From JBHELQ01 sp046262995 (GTDB lineage: Bacteria; Actinomycetota; Thermoleophilia; Solirubrobacterales; Thermoleophilaceae), in the NCBI GenBank assembly GCA_046262995.1, contig JBHELQ010000118.1:3782-67781 (forward strand): a stretch of DNA of 64,000 nt, written 5' to 3'. The notes under the pieces are model-generated. The model was not told the DNA's origin. It made no database searches and saw nothing but the letters and a program-made list of their open reading frames with translations. Position numbers and translations under genes: made by a program. Shown here one piece after another: positions 33,507 through 42,094 of this stretch (the first letter of the stretch is position 1; every line of letters begins with the position of its first letter).

Positions 33507-33536
33507 GAGAGGCTCGGTCGAACGACCGGGCCTCTC
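33507..33536 (+). terminator. Hairpin terminator upstream of tRNA-Arg
   Basis: GAGAGGC pairs with GCCTCTC around an inner CGGTC-GAAC-GACCG stem, making a near-continuous 12-13 bp hairpin. It is followed by GCAATT rather than a U-run. It separates the secreted-protein gene from tRNA-Arg. Confidence 0.6.
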
Positions 33537-33577
33537 GCAATTCGGGGCGGAGGAGTTCGGCTACCCTCTCTGCCCGG

Positions 33578-33651
<74 letters not shown>

Positions 33652-33658
33652 TTCCGAG

Positions 33659-33682
33659 GAAGCCCTGCTATGGCGGGGCTTC
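33659..33682 (+). terminator. Hairpin after tRNA-Arg
   Basis: GAAGCCC, ten-base loop, GGGCTTC, followed by TCTCGTTGT, begins eight bases after the tRNA 3' end. It suits termination of the tRNA transcript. Confidence 0.65.
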
Positions 33683-33799
33683 TCGTTGTCAGGAGAGCTG
33701 TCACGGGCGTTTCCAGGCAGTGGGCCAACTGGCTTGCCGTCGCACGCTCGCTTTAGCAACAGTCGCGGGTGCTGGTTCCGACCTAGCCGCCCATCATGG

Positions 33800-35449
33800 T
33801 CACGGGCTCAGGCGAGTGTGAGCGCGCTTTGTATACAGGCGGAGCCCGCCCACGACGCGGAACCTGTACGAGGCACGGTGCCCATGCAGGTAGAGAGCCG
33901 TCGCCCGGGGATCCCCAAGCCATCGAGCCTCCGGATTTTGCGCTCGCAGAGCATCGCGCGGGTCAACAACGACCGCGTCCGTCCTCCGGTCAGGCGCGCC
34001 GCCGACCAGCGCGCGCGGGAGGTAGTTCCGCAGCACGAACGCCTTCCCGATCACGACGACATTCGCTCGATCCAAGCCCTCGCGTCTGAGTGTCTTGGCA
34101 ACCGGCGCGTAGCCGCTTCCGTCGAAGTGGCCGAGATCGACGAGCATCTTGCCGGCAACGCCAAACAGCACCGCCAAGGTGCCAGCTCCTACGATGCGGT
34201 ACCAGCCTGGTCGCCTCAGAAGCGCATGGAGTGATAGGCCTGCCAGCAGAGTGAGCGGAGCGACGTAGATGTAGTAGTAGTGCTCGATCACCTTGTTGCT
34301 GACGAACGCCAGGTAGACAAACGGGCCGGTCAGCGCTGTCCCCAGGTATACGACTAACCGACGGTCGAGCAGGAAGGGCGAGACAACCGCGAGTGCGACA
34401 AGGCACACGCTCGCCACCGGTCCGACGTTGTGCCAGTGGAACCAGAGCGTGGCCCACCACGGAGGATCCAGGTACGGCTTACCGGCCACCAAGATAGGAG
34501 AGCCTCCGTGGGACGTTTGGAACTCGAACATCTCGTGTATCCGATGCCCTGCCGTTCCGATCACCGGAAGATAAGTCGCCACCGCGGTGATCGCGCAGGC
34601 GGCCACCGCGGCACTGGCTTGTGCGGCGACGGCCCGGGACCGCTTCAGGACGGCGATCGCCAGTAGCGACGGCAGTACAAAGATCCCCGGTGGCTTTGAG
34701 GCCGCCGCGCAGCCGGCTAGGAAGCCAGCAATGAGCGCCCAGCGCCATCGCCCCGAGCGATACCACTGCCAGCCGGCCAGCAGCGCTCCGCTCATGAAGG
34801 CGACCATGAAGGGATCCAGTAGCCCGAATCGTTCGATCCTGAAGGGAGTGACGAAGCCTGCCGCATGCGGGATCAGCGACCAGAGGGCGAACGTGATCAA
34901 CCCGGCAACGAAGCCAGCCTCACGGCTGGCGAACAGCATCAGCGCCACGCCGGTGAGAAGCCCTGCAATAGCCGCCGGTGTGCGCAGGGTGACCTCGTCG
35001 TTATTTCCAGCGACGAGCTGGGCAGCACCGAGGATGTACTTGGCAAGGAACGGATGCTCGGGATTGAGAGAAAAGGACCCGTTGAAGTACTCGTAGCCCG
35101 CCCTGCGGTAACCAAGCTCGTCATCGGTCCACGAAGCCGCTCGCAGCCGGTAGAACAGAACAAAAGCGGCCAGTCCCAGGAGTGTCGCCAGCGCGAGCAG
35201 CCGAAGTAACGATTCCCTGTCCGCACTCAGAAGGTCGCGGATCGACCGCGGTGAGGCGAGTACGCCGGCGACGCACCCGCCCCCGGCCACGAGTAGAGCG
35301 CCTGCAAGCGCCGCGACCCTCTGCTTCCACCCGAAAGTCCCCAGCCCACTGCCTTGGAAGAACAGATCCGCACTCAAGGCACCTAGGACGAGGAACGCTC
35401 CTAGCGCAGCGACCGAAAGCGCCACGAGAATGCGTCGGTTCGTTCTCAC
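33800..35449 (-). CDS. Membrane glycosyltransferase, GT39/PMT-like, A+T-richer than its surroundings
   Basis: The 549-residue protein has roughly 11-12 membrane helices. After helix 3 comes the loop SWTDDELGYRRAGYEYFNG, whose paired Asp and Glu match the catalytic loop of GT-C/GT39 glycosyltransferases that use polyprenyl-phosphate sugars outside the membrane. NPEHPFLAKYILG follows, as usual in this superfamily. The C-terminal 110 residues are soluble (ANVVVIGKAFVLRNYLP). Its base composition is lower in G+C (about 60% in bases 34201-34380, counted by hand) than flanking genes, and it lies beside tRNA-Arg. The acceptor is unknown. Confidence 0.75.
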   Translation of the reverse strand: MRTNRRILVALSVAALGAFLVLGALSADLFFQGSGLGTFGWKQRVAALAGALLVAGGGCVAGVLASPRSIRDLLSADRESLLRLLALATLLGLAAFVLFYRLRAASWTDDELGYRRAGYEYFNGSFSLNPEHPFLAKYILGAAQLVAGNNDEVTLRTPAAIAGLLTGVALMLFASREAGFVAGLITFALWSLIPHAAGFVTPFRIERFGLLDPFMVAFMSGALLAGWQWYRSGRWRWALIAGFLAGCAAASKPPGIFVLPSLLAIAVLKRSRAVAAQASAAVAACAITAVATYLPVIGTAGHRIHEMFEFQTSHGGSPILVAGKPYLDPPWWATLWFHWHNVGPVASVCLVALAVVSPFLLDRRLVVYLGTALTGPFVYLAFVSNKVIEHYYYIYVAPLTLLAGLSLHALLRRPGWYRIVGAGTLAVLFGVAGKMLVDLGHFDGSGYAPVAKTLRREGLDRANVVVIGKAFVLRNYLPRALVGGAPDRRTDAVVVDPRDALRAQNPEARWLGDPRATALYLHGHRASYRFRVVGGLRLYTKRAHTRLSP

Positions 35450-35569
35450 ATGCGCCGGATAGCAGCCAAGCGCGTCGAGGCTAACGGAGCTGCCGCGTGT
35501 CGTGAAGTTTCGGGGAAGTGGGTCCGAGTGCGTCCCGATCGGCCATCGCCAGCCACGGCTGAGGAAGGG

Positions 35570-36751
35570 TTAGGGCTGCAGCAGGACCTTGATGGTGCCG
35601 TCCTGCTTCTGCTGGAAGGCGGCGTACGCTTCCGGCGCGCGCTTCAACGGCATGCGGTGGGTCGCGAAGTCGTCGACGCCCAGCGGGTCGTCGTCGCCCA
35701 GCAGCGGCAGGATGTGGTCCGCCCAGCGGCGGACGTTCGCCTGGCCCATCCGCAGCTGGATCTGCTTGTCGAAGATGGTGAACATCGGCAGCGGATCGGC
35801 CATGCCGCCGTAGACGCCGCTCAGCGAGATGGTGCCGCCGCGGCGCACGATGTCGATGGCCAGATAGAGGGCGTTCAGGCGGTCGACTCCGCCCTTCAGC
35901 ATCACCTTCTGCGCGAGCAGGTCGGGCAGCATGCCGGCCAGCTGGTGGGCGAGCTTCCCGAACGGAGCGCCGTGCGCCTCCATTCCCACCGCGTCGATCA
36001 CGGAATCGGGCCCGCGTCCGTCGGTCATGTCGCGAATCAGGTCGCCCAGGTCGTCCTCGTGGTCGTTCAGGTCGACCACCTCGACGCCGCGGGCGCGCGC
36101 TCGCTCCAGGCGCTCCGGCACCAGATCGACGCCGATCGCCCGCTGACCGCGATGCAGCGCGATTCGGCAGCACATGTCTCCGATCGGCCCGAGTCCGAGC
36201 ACGACCACGCTGCCGCCGTCGGGTACCTCGGCGTACTCCACCGCCTGCCAGGCAGTGGGCAGCACGTCCGACAGGTAGACGTAGCGGTCGTCGGGTGGCC
36301 CCTCCGGCACCTTGATGGCGCTGTAGTGGGCCTGAGGGACCCGCAACAGCTCCGCTTGGCCGCCGGGGACCTGTCCGTAGAGCTTGGTGTAGCCGAATAG
36401 CGCCGCGCCCATGCCCTGATCTCGCACCTGGGTCGTTTCGCACTGGGTCTGGAGCCCCTGGTCGCACATGAAACAGTCGCCGCAGGCGATCTGGAACGGC
36501 ACCACCACGCGGTCGCCGGCCGCCAGGTCGTCCACTTCGCTGCCGACCTCCTCCAGGATCCCCATCGACTCGTGGCCGAGGATGTCGCCCTCCTCGAGGA
36601 ACGGCCCCATCACCTCGTACAGATGCAGGTCCGACCCGCAGATGCCGGTCGAGGTGATGCGCACGATCGCGTCCTTCGGGTCCTGGATCACCGGATCGGG
36701 CACGGTGTCCACCCGCACGTCGCGCTTGCCGTGCCAGGTCACCGCCTTCAT
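35570..36751 (-). CDS. Zinc-dependent alcohol dehydrogenase (formaldehyde-dehydrogenase-like MDR)
   Basis: This medium-chain dehydrogenase of 393 aa has catalytic zinc ligands Cys38 (TGICGSDLHLY) and His60-Glu61 (GHESMG). The structural zinc loop is CGDCFMCDQGLQTQC. The Rossmann motif is VVVLGLGPIGDMC. The extended loop around VLPTAWQAVEYAEVPDGGS and later GGVDRLNALYLAIDIVRRGG fits the glutathione-independent formaldehyde dehydrogenase-like group within MDR proteins. NAD(P)-dependent oxidation of an alcohol or aldehyde is expected; the true substrate is unknown. Confidence 0.88.
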   Translation of the reverse strand: MKAVTWHGKRDVRVDTVPDPVIQDPKDAIVRITSTGICGSDLHLYEVMGPFLEEGDILGHESMGILEEVGSEVDDLAAGDRVVVPFQIACGDCFMCDQGLQTQCETTQVRDQGMGAALFGYTKLYGQVPGGQAELLRVPQAHYSAIKVPEGPPDDRYVYLSDVLPTAWQAVEYAEVPDGGSVVVLGLGPIGDMCCRIALHRGQRAIGVDLVPERLERARARGVEVVDLNDHEDDLGDLIRDMTDGRGPDSVIDAVGMEAHGAPFGKLAHQLAGMLPDLLAQKVMLKGGVDRLNALYLAIDIVRRGGTISLSGVYGGMADPLPMFTIFDKQIQLRMGQANVRRWADHILPLLGDDDPLGVDDFATHRMPLKRAPEAYAAFQQKQDGTIKVLLQP

Positions 36752-36799
36752 CGTCGTCCCGCTACCCGCCGCGGCCGGGGCGAAACGACCTGGCGCGCG

Positions 36800-37762
36800 T
36801 CAGCCCCGGGCCGCCGCGGCGAACGCCTCGAGCTCGCGCGGGATGTCCGGCCCGGCCGGCTGGTAGGCGATCTCGGTGGCCCCGGCCTGCTCGAGCTGCG
36901 CGAGCTGCTCGGGCCAGGCCGCGGCCGGCAGGGCGAGCCCGAAGCCCTTCAGCAGGTCGCCGCCGATGAAGGGCCGGTCGCGGTCGTGCACGAAGACGAG
37001 GTGGCCGTAGTGCATCGCCAGGTGGCGCTCCTCCTCGGGCACGTCGTCGTAGGCGGACAGCCATTCCTGTCCGCGCTCGTCGAGCAGCCCGTGCTCCGCG
37101 CCGTAGTGGAGACGCACCGCCGCGGCGTGGCCGGCGGCCGCCACGGCGCGGTCGGAGCCCGGGTCCTCGCCGTCCTCCAGCACCGTCCCGTAGGTCAGGA
37201 CGATGCTCCAGTCGAAGCCTTCGATCGGCGCGGCGCCGAAGACGCCGTCGCCCAGCTCCTTCGCGACCGCGATCCCCTTGGGCCCGGCGGCCCCGATCAC
37301 GAACGGGACCTGTATCGGCCGCGCCGGAGCGAAGCCCTCGGTATGGAGCATCTCGATCCGCGCGCCGTCCCAATCGGCGCGCTCGCCCCGGAGCAGTGCC
37401 TGCAGCGTGCGCACGTACTCCGCCACCTGCTTCCACGGAAGCGCCCGCTTGCCCATCGCCATCCGTCCCGTGAAGCCCGAGCCCACCGCCACGACCACGC
37501 GCTCCTCGCCCGCCAGCGACACGAGCGTGCCGATGCCGGCGGCGTTGGTCATCGGATGGCGGTTGCTCGGCACGAGCACGCCGGGGCCGAGCACGATCCG
37601 CTCGGTCAGCTCCGCCGCTCGGCAGAGCTGGACCCAGACGTCGGGATAGAGCGCCGGCGAGTCGTAGAAGAACGCGCGGCGGTAGCCGAGCGATTCCGCG
37701 ATGCGCGCGTGCTCGTGACTCTCGAGTCCGGTGGCGAACGCGCATGAGAGCTCGAGCGCCAT
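36800..37762 (-). CDS. LLM-class flavin-dependent oxidoreductase (luciferase-like)
   Basis: This is a 320-residue TIM-barrel oxidoreductase of the bacterial luciferase superfamily. Recognisable parts are ESLGYRRAFFYDSPALYPDVW, ERIVLGPGVLVPSNRHPM, VVVAVGSGFTGRMAMGKR and PFVIGAAGPKGIAVAKELGDG. Actinobacterial members use F420 or FMN; nothing here decides which. The gene ends just before the VOC gene's end region: its start is four bases from the VOC gene stop on the same strand, so the two are probably co-transcribed. Confidence 0.87.
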   Translation of the reverse strand: MALELSCAFATGLESHEHARIAESLGYRRAFFYDSPALYPDVWVQLCRAAELTERIVLGPGVLVPSNRHPMTNAAGIGTLVSLAGEERVVVAVGSGFTGRMAMGKRALPWKQVAEYVRTLQALLRGERADWDGARIEMLHTEGFAPARPIQVPFVIGAAGPKGIAVAKELGDGVFGAAPIEGFDWSIVLTYGTVLEDGEDPGSDRAVAAAGHAAAVRLHYGAEHGLLDERGQEWLSAYDDVPEEERHLAMHYGHLVFVHDRDRPFIGGDLLKGFGLALPAAAWPEQLAQLEQAGATEIAYQPAGPDIPRELEAFAAAARG

Positions 37763-37765
37763 GAC

Positions 37766-38221
37766 TCAGCCGAGCAGCTCCTCGAGATTGCCAGGAGCCT
37801 GGCGCCGTGCCTTCTCGTCGTCGGCGGCGTCCGACTGGGCCAGCTGGATCAGGGTGCCGTGCGCCTTCGACGGGCGCAGGAAGGCCTCCATCCAGCCCGG
37901 GTCGTCCAGCTTCACGTCGACCAGCTCGTAGCCCCTTGACTCCACCTCCGCGATCGCCGCGCGAATGTCGTCCGTCTTGAACGTCATGTGGTGGAGGCCC
38001 TCGCCGAATCGCTCCAGGAAGCGGGTCAGGAAGCCGTCCGCGAGCGGCTCGAGCAGCTCCACCTTGCCGCCGTTCGCATAGCGGAATTGGACCCAGCGCC
38101 AGCCCGCGTCCTGGTCGCCGCCCATCAGGTACTCGCCTCCGAGCGCGTCCCGGAACAGCGGCAGCGCCGACTTGATCGACCTGACCGCGACCGCGACGTG
38201 GTCCAGTTCCATGCTCGCCAT
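37766..38221 (-). CDS. VOC-family protein, methylmalonyl-CoA epimerase-like
   Basis: The 151-residue protein has two betaalphabetabetabeta motifs. Metal ligands fit His in MELDHVAVAVRSIKSAL, Glu in KVELLEP, His in GEGLHHMTFKTDDI and a late Glu/Gln in HGTLIQLAQ. The layout resembles methylmalonyl-CoA epimerase, which links propionyl-CoA breakdown to succinyl-CoA. However, the last position is Gln in place of the usual Glu, so another VOC reaction is possible. It lies upstream of the LLM gene and divergent from the acyl-CoA ligase gene. Starts at 38221 or 38212 are both possible. Confidence 0.75.
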   Translation of the reverse strand: MASMELDHVAVAVRSIKSALPLFRDALGGEYLMGGDQDAGWRWVQFRYANGGKVELLEPLADGFLTRFLERFGEGLHHMTFKTDDIRAAIAEVESRGYELVDVKLDDPGWMEAFLRPSKAHGTLIQLAQSDAADDEKARRQAPGNLEELLG

Positions 38222-38316
38222 CGGCCCACATATAAGCCGCTGCCGGGCGATCGGCGTCGCCCGGTCGAGTGAGGCCGCGCTAGGCTCGGGCGCCCCACCG
38301 ACGCGAGGAGCGGGAA

Positions 38317-39891
38317 CTGCCCTTCGAAAGCCCCTATCCCGACGTAGACGTTCCGAGCTGCACGCTCACCGAGGCGGTGCTGTCGCGCGCGGACGAGCTC
38401 CAGGACAAGCCGGCGCTGATCGACGGACCGAGCGGGCGCGTCCTGACCTACGGCGAGCTGCGCAGCTCGATCCACGCGGTCGCCGCCGGCCTGGCCGCCC
38501 GCGGCTTCGAGAAGGGCGACGTGTTCGCGACCTTCGCACCGAACGCGCCCGAGTACGCGATTGCGTTTCACGGCGTCGCCAGCGCCGGCGGCATCAATAC
38601 GACCATCAACCCTCTCTACACGGCGGACGAGCTCTGCTTCCAGTTGAAGGACTCCGGCGCGCGCTTCCTGCTCACCGTGCCGTCCTTCCTCGATCGCGCG
38701 CTCGAAGGCGCGGAGCGCACGGGCGTGGAGGAGGTGTTCGTGATCGGCGAGGGCGAGGGAGCCACCCCGTTCGCGTCGCTCCTGGAAGCCGGCGGGGACC
38801 CGCCGAAGGTCGACATCGACCCCGCCGAGGACCTCGCGGTCATCCCCTACTCGAGCGGCACCACCGGCTTGCCCAAGGGCGTGATGCTGAGCCACCGCAA
38901 CATCGTGGCCAACCTCGAGCAGGTCGGCGTCGTGCAGCGCACGAGCGAGGAGGACGTCGTGATCGGCGTGCTGCCGTTCTTCCACATCTACGGCATGACC
39001 GTCGTGATGAACCACTCCCTGCACAAGGGCGCGACCGTCGTGATCCTGCCGCGCTTCGACCTGCATCAGTTCCTGGAGCTGTTGCAGGAGCACGAGGTAA
39101 CGCGCGCGAACCTGGTGCCGCCCGTCGTGCTCGCGCTCTCGAAGGACCCGGCGGTCGACGACTACGAGGTCTCGTCGCTCGGGGTGATCATCTCGGGGGC
39201 CGCGCCGCTCGGAGTGGAGCTGGCCGACGCCTGCGCCCAGCGCCTCGGCTGCATGGTGATCCAGGGCTATGGCCTGACCGAGACCAGCCCGGTGACCCAC
39301 TCCAGTCCGGAGACCCCCGATGGCAACCGCCCGGGATCGGTGGGCCCGTCCCTGCCGAACACCGAGGTGCGCGTGGTCGACGTGGAGGGCGGCGAGGACC
39401 TGTCCACCGGCGAGGACGGCGAGGTCTGGATCCGCGGTCCCCAGGTCATGCGTGGATACCTGAACAACGAGGAGGAGACGCGCGACACCGTCGACGAGGA
39501 CGGCTGGCTGCACAGCGGCGACATCGGCCACGTGGACGAGGACGGCTACCTGTTCCTCGTCGATCGCTTGAAGGAGCTGATCAAGTACAAGGGCTACCAG
39601 GTGGCGCCCGCGGAGCTCGAGGCCGTGCTGATCGCGCACGAGGCGGTGGCCGACGTGGCGGTCATACCGTGCCCGGACGAGGAGGCCGGCGAGATCCCGA
39701 AGGCGTTCGTGGTGCGCTCCGGTGAGCTCGAGGAGGACGACGTGATCGCCTACGCCGCGGAGCGGCTGTCGCCCCAGAAGAAGGTGCGGCGGGTGGAATT
39801 CGTCGACGAGATCCCCAAGTCACCGTCGGGCAAGATCCTGCGCCGCGTACTGGTGGAGCGCGAGCGGGAGGGCCAGGCGCAGGGCGGATGA
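38317..39891 (+). CDS. Acyl-CoA / 4-coumarate-CoA ligase-like synthetase, probable CTG start
   Basis: This is an adenylate-forming ligase. Motifs are YSSGTTGLPKGVMLSH (P-loop), YGLTETSPV, GDIGHVDEDGYLFLVDRLKEL and SPSGKILRR with the catalytic Lys. The fold and the PSC/PYPDV N-terminus match 4CL-like acyl-CoA ligases. The first GTG in frame (38377) would remove the conserved SPYPDVDVPSCTLTEAV. No ATG/GTG/TTG lies between an in-frame TAG at 38281 and that point, so the CTG at 38317, seven bases after GAGGAG, is the best start (524 aa). The stop overlaps the acyl-CoA dehydrogenase start (ATGA). Substrate is probably a fatty or aryl acid. Confidence 0.9.
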   Translation: MPFESPYPDVDVPSCTLTEAVLSRADELQDKPALIDGPSGRVLTYGELRSSIHAVAAGLAARGFEKGDVFATFAPNAPEYAIAFHGVASAGGINTTINPLYTADELCFQLKDSGARFLLTVPSFLDRALEGAERTGVEEVFVIGEGEGATPFASLLEAGGDPPKVDIDPAEDLAVIPYSSGTTGLPKGVMLSHRNIVANLEQVGVVQRTSEEDVVIGVLPFFHIYGMTVVMNHSLHKGATVVILPRFDLHQFLELLQEHEVTRANLVPPVVLALSKDPAVDDYEVSSLGVIISGAAPLGVELADACAQRLGCMVIQGYGLTETSPVTHSSPETPDGNRPGSVGPSLPNTEVRVVDVEGGEDLSTGEDGEVWIRGPQVMRGYLNNEEETRDTVDEDGWLHSGDIGHVDEDGYLFLVDRLKELIKYKGYQVAPAELEAVLIAHEAVADVAVIPCPDEEAGEIPKAFVVRSGELEEDDVIAYAAERLSPQKKVRRVEFVDEIPKSPSGKILRRVLVEREREGQAQGG

Positions 39892-41099
39892 GCGCCGAGG
39901 CGACGGTCGAGCCCACCGACTTCTACCTCGTCGACGAGCTCCTGAGCGACGACGAGCGGGAGATCCGCGACCGGCTGCGGCGCTTCTGCGACGCCGAGGT
40001 GTGCCCCGTCATCAACGACTACTGGGAGCGCGCCGAGTTCCCGTTCGACCTGGTGCCCAAGATCGCCAAGCTCGAGATGGCCGGCGGCACGATCGAGGGC
40101 TACGGCTGTCCCGGCATGAGCGCCGTGGCCGCGGGGCTCGTGAGCATGGAGTGGGCGCGCGCGGACGGGAGCATGGGGACCTTCTACGGCGTCCATTCGA
40201 ACCTGGCGATGCAGGCGATCGACATGCTCGGCTCCGAGGAGCAGCGCGAGCGCTGGCTGCCGGCGATGGCGCGCATGGAGAAGATCGGCGCCTTCGCGCT
40301 GACCGAGCCGGAGCACGGCTCCGACGCCGTGATGCTCGAGACCAGCGCGAAGCGGGACGGCGACGAGTACGTGCTCGACGGGCGCAAGCGCTGGATCGGC
40401 AACGCCTCGATCGCCGATCTGGTGATCGTGTGGGCGCGCGACGAGGAGGGCGACGTCGGCGGCTTCGTCGTCGAGAAGGGAACGGAGGGCTACCGCGCGG
40501 AGGTCATGAGCGGCAAGACCTCGCTGCGCGCCGTTTGGCAGGCCGACGTGGAGCTCGACGGCGTGCGGGTCCCGGCCGAGAACCGGCTGGCCGAGTGCGA
40601 GGGCTTCGGCGACGTGGCGCAGGTCCTGACGCGCACCCGCTACACGGTCGCATGGCGAGCGCTCGGGATCGCGCTCGCGGCGTACGAGAACGCGCTCGCC
40701 TACGCACGCGAGCGAGAGCAGTTCGGCCGTCCGATCGCGGGCTACCAGCTGGTGCAGGACAAGCTGAGCCGGATGCTGGCCGAGATCACCGGCATGCAGC
40801 TCCTGTGCCTGCGGTTGAGCCAGCTTGCGGGGGACGAGCGCCTGACCCCCGGGATGGCCTCGCTCGCGAAGATGAACCACGCGGCCAAGGCGCGGCAGGT
40901 CGTGGCCGACGCGCGCGACATCCTGGGCGGCAACGGCATCCTGCTCGACAACCACGTGGCGCGCCACCACGCGGACATGGAGGCGATCTTCACGTTCGAG
41001 GGCACGGACAGCATCCAGTCGCTGATCGTCGGGCGGGAGATCACCGGGATCTCGGCGATCGCCCCTCGGCCCAAGGACGAGAGCTCCAAGGGGTCCTGA
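39888..41099 (+). CDS. Acyl-CoA dehydrogenase (glutaryl-CoA-dehydrogenase-like)
   Basis: This is an FAD flavoenzyme of 403 aa. The N-terminal helical domain includes SDDEREIRDRLRRFCDAEVCP, the middle beta domain FALTEPEHGSDAV and RKRWIGNASIADLVIVWARD, and the C-terminal domain REQFGRPIAGYQLVQDKL and FTFEGTDSIQSLIVGREITG. The Glu in FEGTDS matches the catalytic base of the glutaryl-CoA subgroup. It presumably oxidises the CoA ester produced by the preceding ligase; which ester is not determinable. It is coupled to the ligase upstream and abuts the patatin gene downstream. Confidence 0.92.
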   Translation: MSAEATVEPTDFYLVDELLSDDEREIRDRLRRFCDAEVCPVINDYWERAEFPFDLVPKIAKLEMAGGTIEGYGCPGMSAVAAGLVSMEWARADGSMGTFYGVHSNLAMQAIDMLGSEEQRERWLPAMARMEKIGAFALTEPEHGSDAVMLETSAKRDGDEYVLDGRKRWIGNASIADLVIVWARDEEGDVGGFVVEKGTEGYRAEVMSGKTSLRAVWQADVELDGVRVPAENRLAECEGFGDVAQVLTRTRYTVAWRALGIALAAYENALAYAREREQFGRPIAGYQLVQDKLSRMLAEITGMQLLCLRLSQLAGDERLTPGMASLAKMNHAAKARQVVADARDILGGNGILLDNHVARHHADMEAIFTFEGTDSIQSLIVGREITGISAIAPRPKDESSKGS

Positions 41100-41146
41100 C
41101 ACCGGACCGGACAAGCCGGCCGCTCGAGCGCCCCGACGTCCTGGTC

Positions 41147-42034
41147 ATGGGCGCCGGCGGGGTCGTGGGGCGCGGCTGGATGGCCGGCGTGCTGACGGGC
41201 ATCGAGGAGCTGACCGGCTGGGACCTGCGCGAGTCCGAGGCCTTCGTCGGCACGTCCGCGGGATCGATCGTGGCCGCGACGCTGGCGGCCGGCGAGCGGC
41301 CGCGCATCCCCGACGCCGTGCGCGGCGCGGAGGACGACGAGGACGTCGGCCCGGAGGACGATCGCTCATATCTCGAGCAGCTCGCGGGCATCGCCGGGCG
41401 AGTGGGGATTGCCGCGACCCGGCCGGCGGCCGGACCGCTGCTGCGCGCAGCGGGCCCCGCGGGAGCGGTGGTGCGCGGCGCGATGCTGTCGCGCTCGCCC
41501 AGCGGCCGGATGGACCTCTCGGGCCTTGCTCGGCGGATCGAGCGCCTCGGCGTTAGCTTCGACGGTCGTCTGCGCGTTGTCGCGGTGGACCGCGAGAGCG
41601 GCCGCAGGACCGTGTTTGGAGACCCCGACGCGCCGGCGCCTCCGGTAGCCAGGGCCGTCCAGGCCTCGTGCTCGATCCCCGCCGTCTTCTCCCCGGTGTC
41701 GATCGACGGGCGGGAGTACGTGGACGGCGGCGTGTGGAGCCTGACGAACATGGACATCGCGCCGGTTCGCCGGGGTCAGAAGGTGCTGTGCCTGAACCCG
41801 ACGGGCCGCTCGGGGCTCGCCGGCGCCTCGCTCGCCAGGATGCTCGCCTCCTGGTCGCGCGCACGCCTGGCGCTCGAGGAGCAGTACCTCGAGGGGCGCG
41901 GTGTGAAGGTCAGCACGATCGGGCCTGACCGGATCGCCGGGGACGAGCTCGGGCCGAACCTGATGGATCAGCGGCGGACTCACGAGGGGGCGGGCGCCGG
42001 CTACCGACAGGCGCAGAGGATCCTCCAGGGATGA
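41147..42034 (+). CDS. Patatin-like phospholipase
   Basis: This is a serine lipase/acyl hydrolase with a Ser-Asp dyad. The oxyanion motif is GAGGVVGRGW, the nucleophile elbow VGTSAGSIVA and the catalytic Asp in YVDGGVWS. The protein is 295 aa from the ATG at 41147. The sequence upstream in the same frame reads RPDVLVMGAGG, which looks like the first strand of the fold. The true start may therefore be a CTG at 41096 that overlaps the acyl-CoA dehydrogenase stop (CTGA). Role in the cluster: release of fatty acids from lipids, an inference from position. Confidence 0.85.
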   Translation: MGAGGVVGRGWMAGVLTGIEELTGWDLRESEAFVGTSAGSIVAATLAAGERPRIPDAVRGAEDDEDVGPEDDRSYLEQLAGIAGRVGIAATRPAAGPLLRAAGPAGAVVRGAMLSRSPSGRMDLSGLARRIERLGVSFDGRLRVVAVDRESGRRTVFGDPDAPAPPVARAVQASCSIPAVFSPVSIDGREYVDGGVWSLTNMDIAPVRRGQKVLCLNPTGRSGLAGASLARMLASWSRARLALEEQYLEGRGVKVSTIGPDRIAGDELGPNLMDQRRTHEGAGAGYRQAQRILQG

Positions 42035-42094
42035 CTGCGGATGGCGCGTTCGGTAATCGGTCCGGCTGGGAAAGGATCCGAGGGAGGAGGCTGA

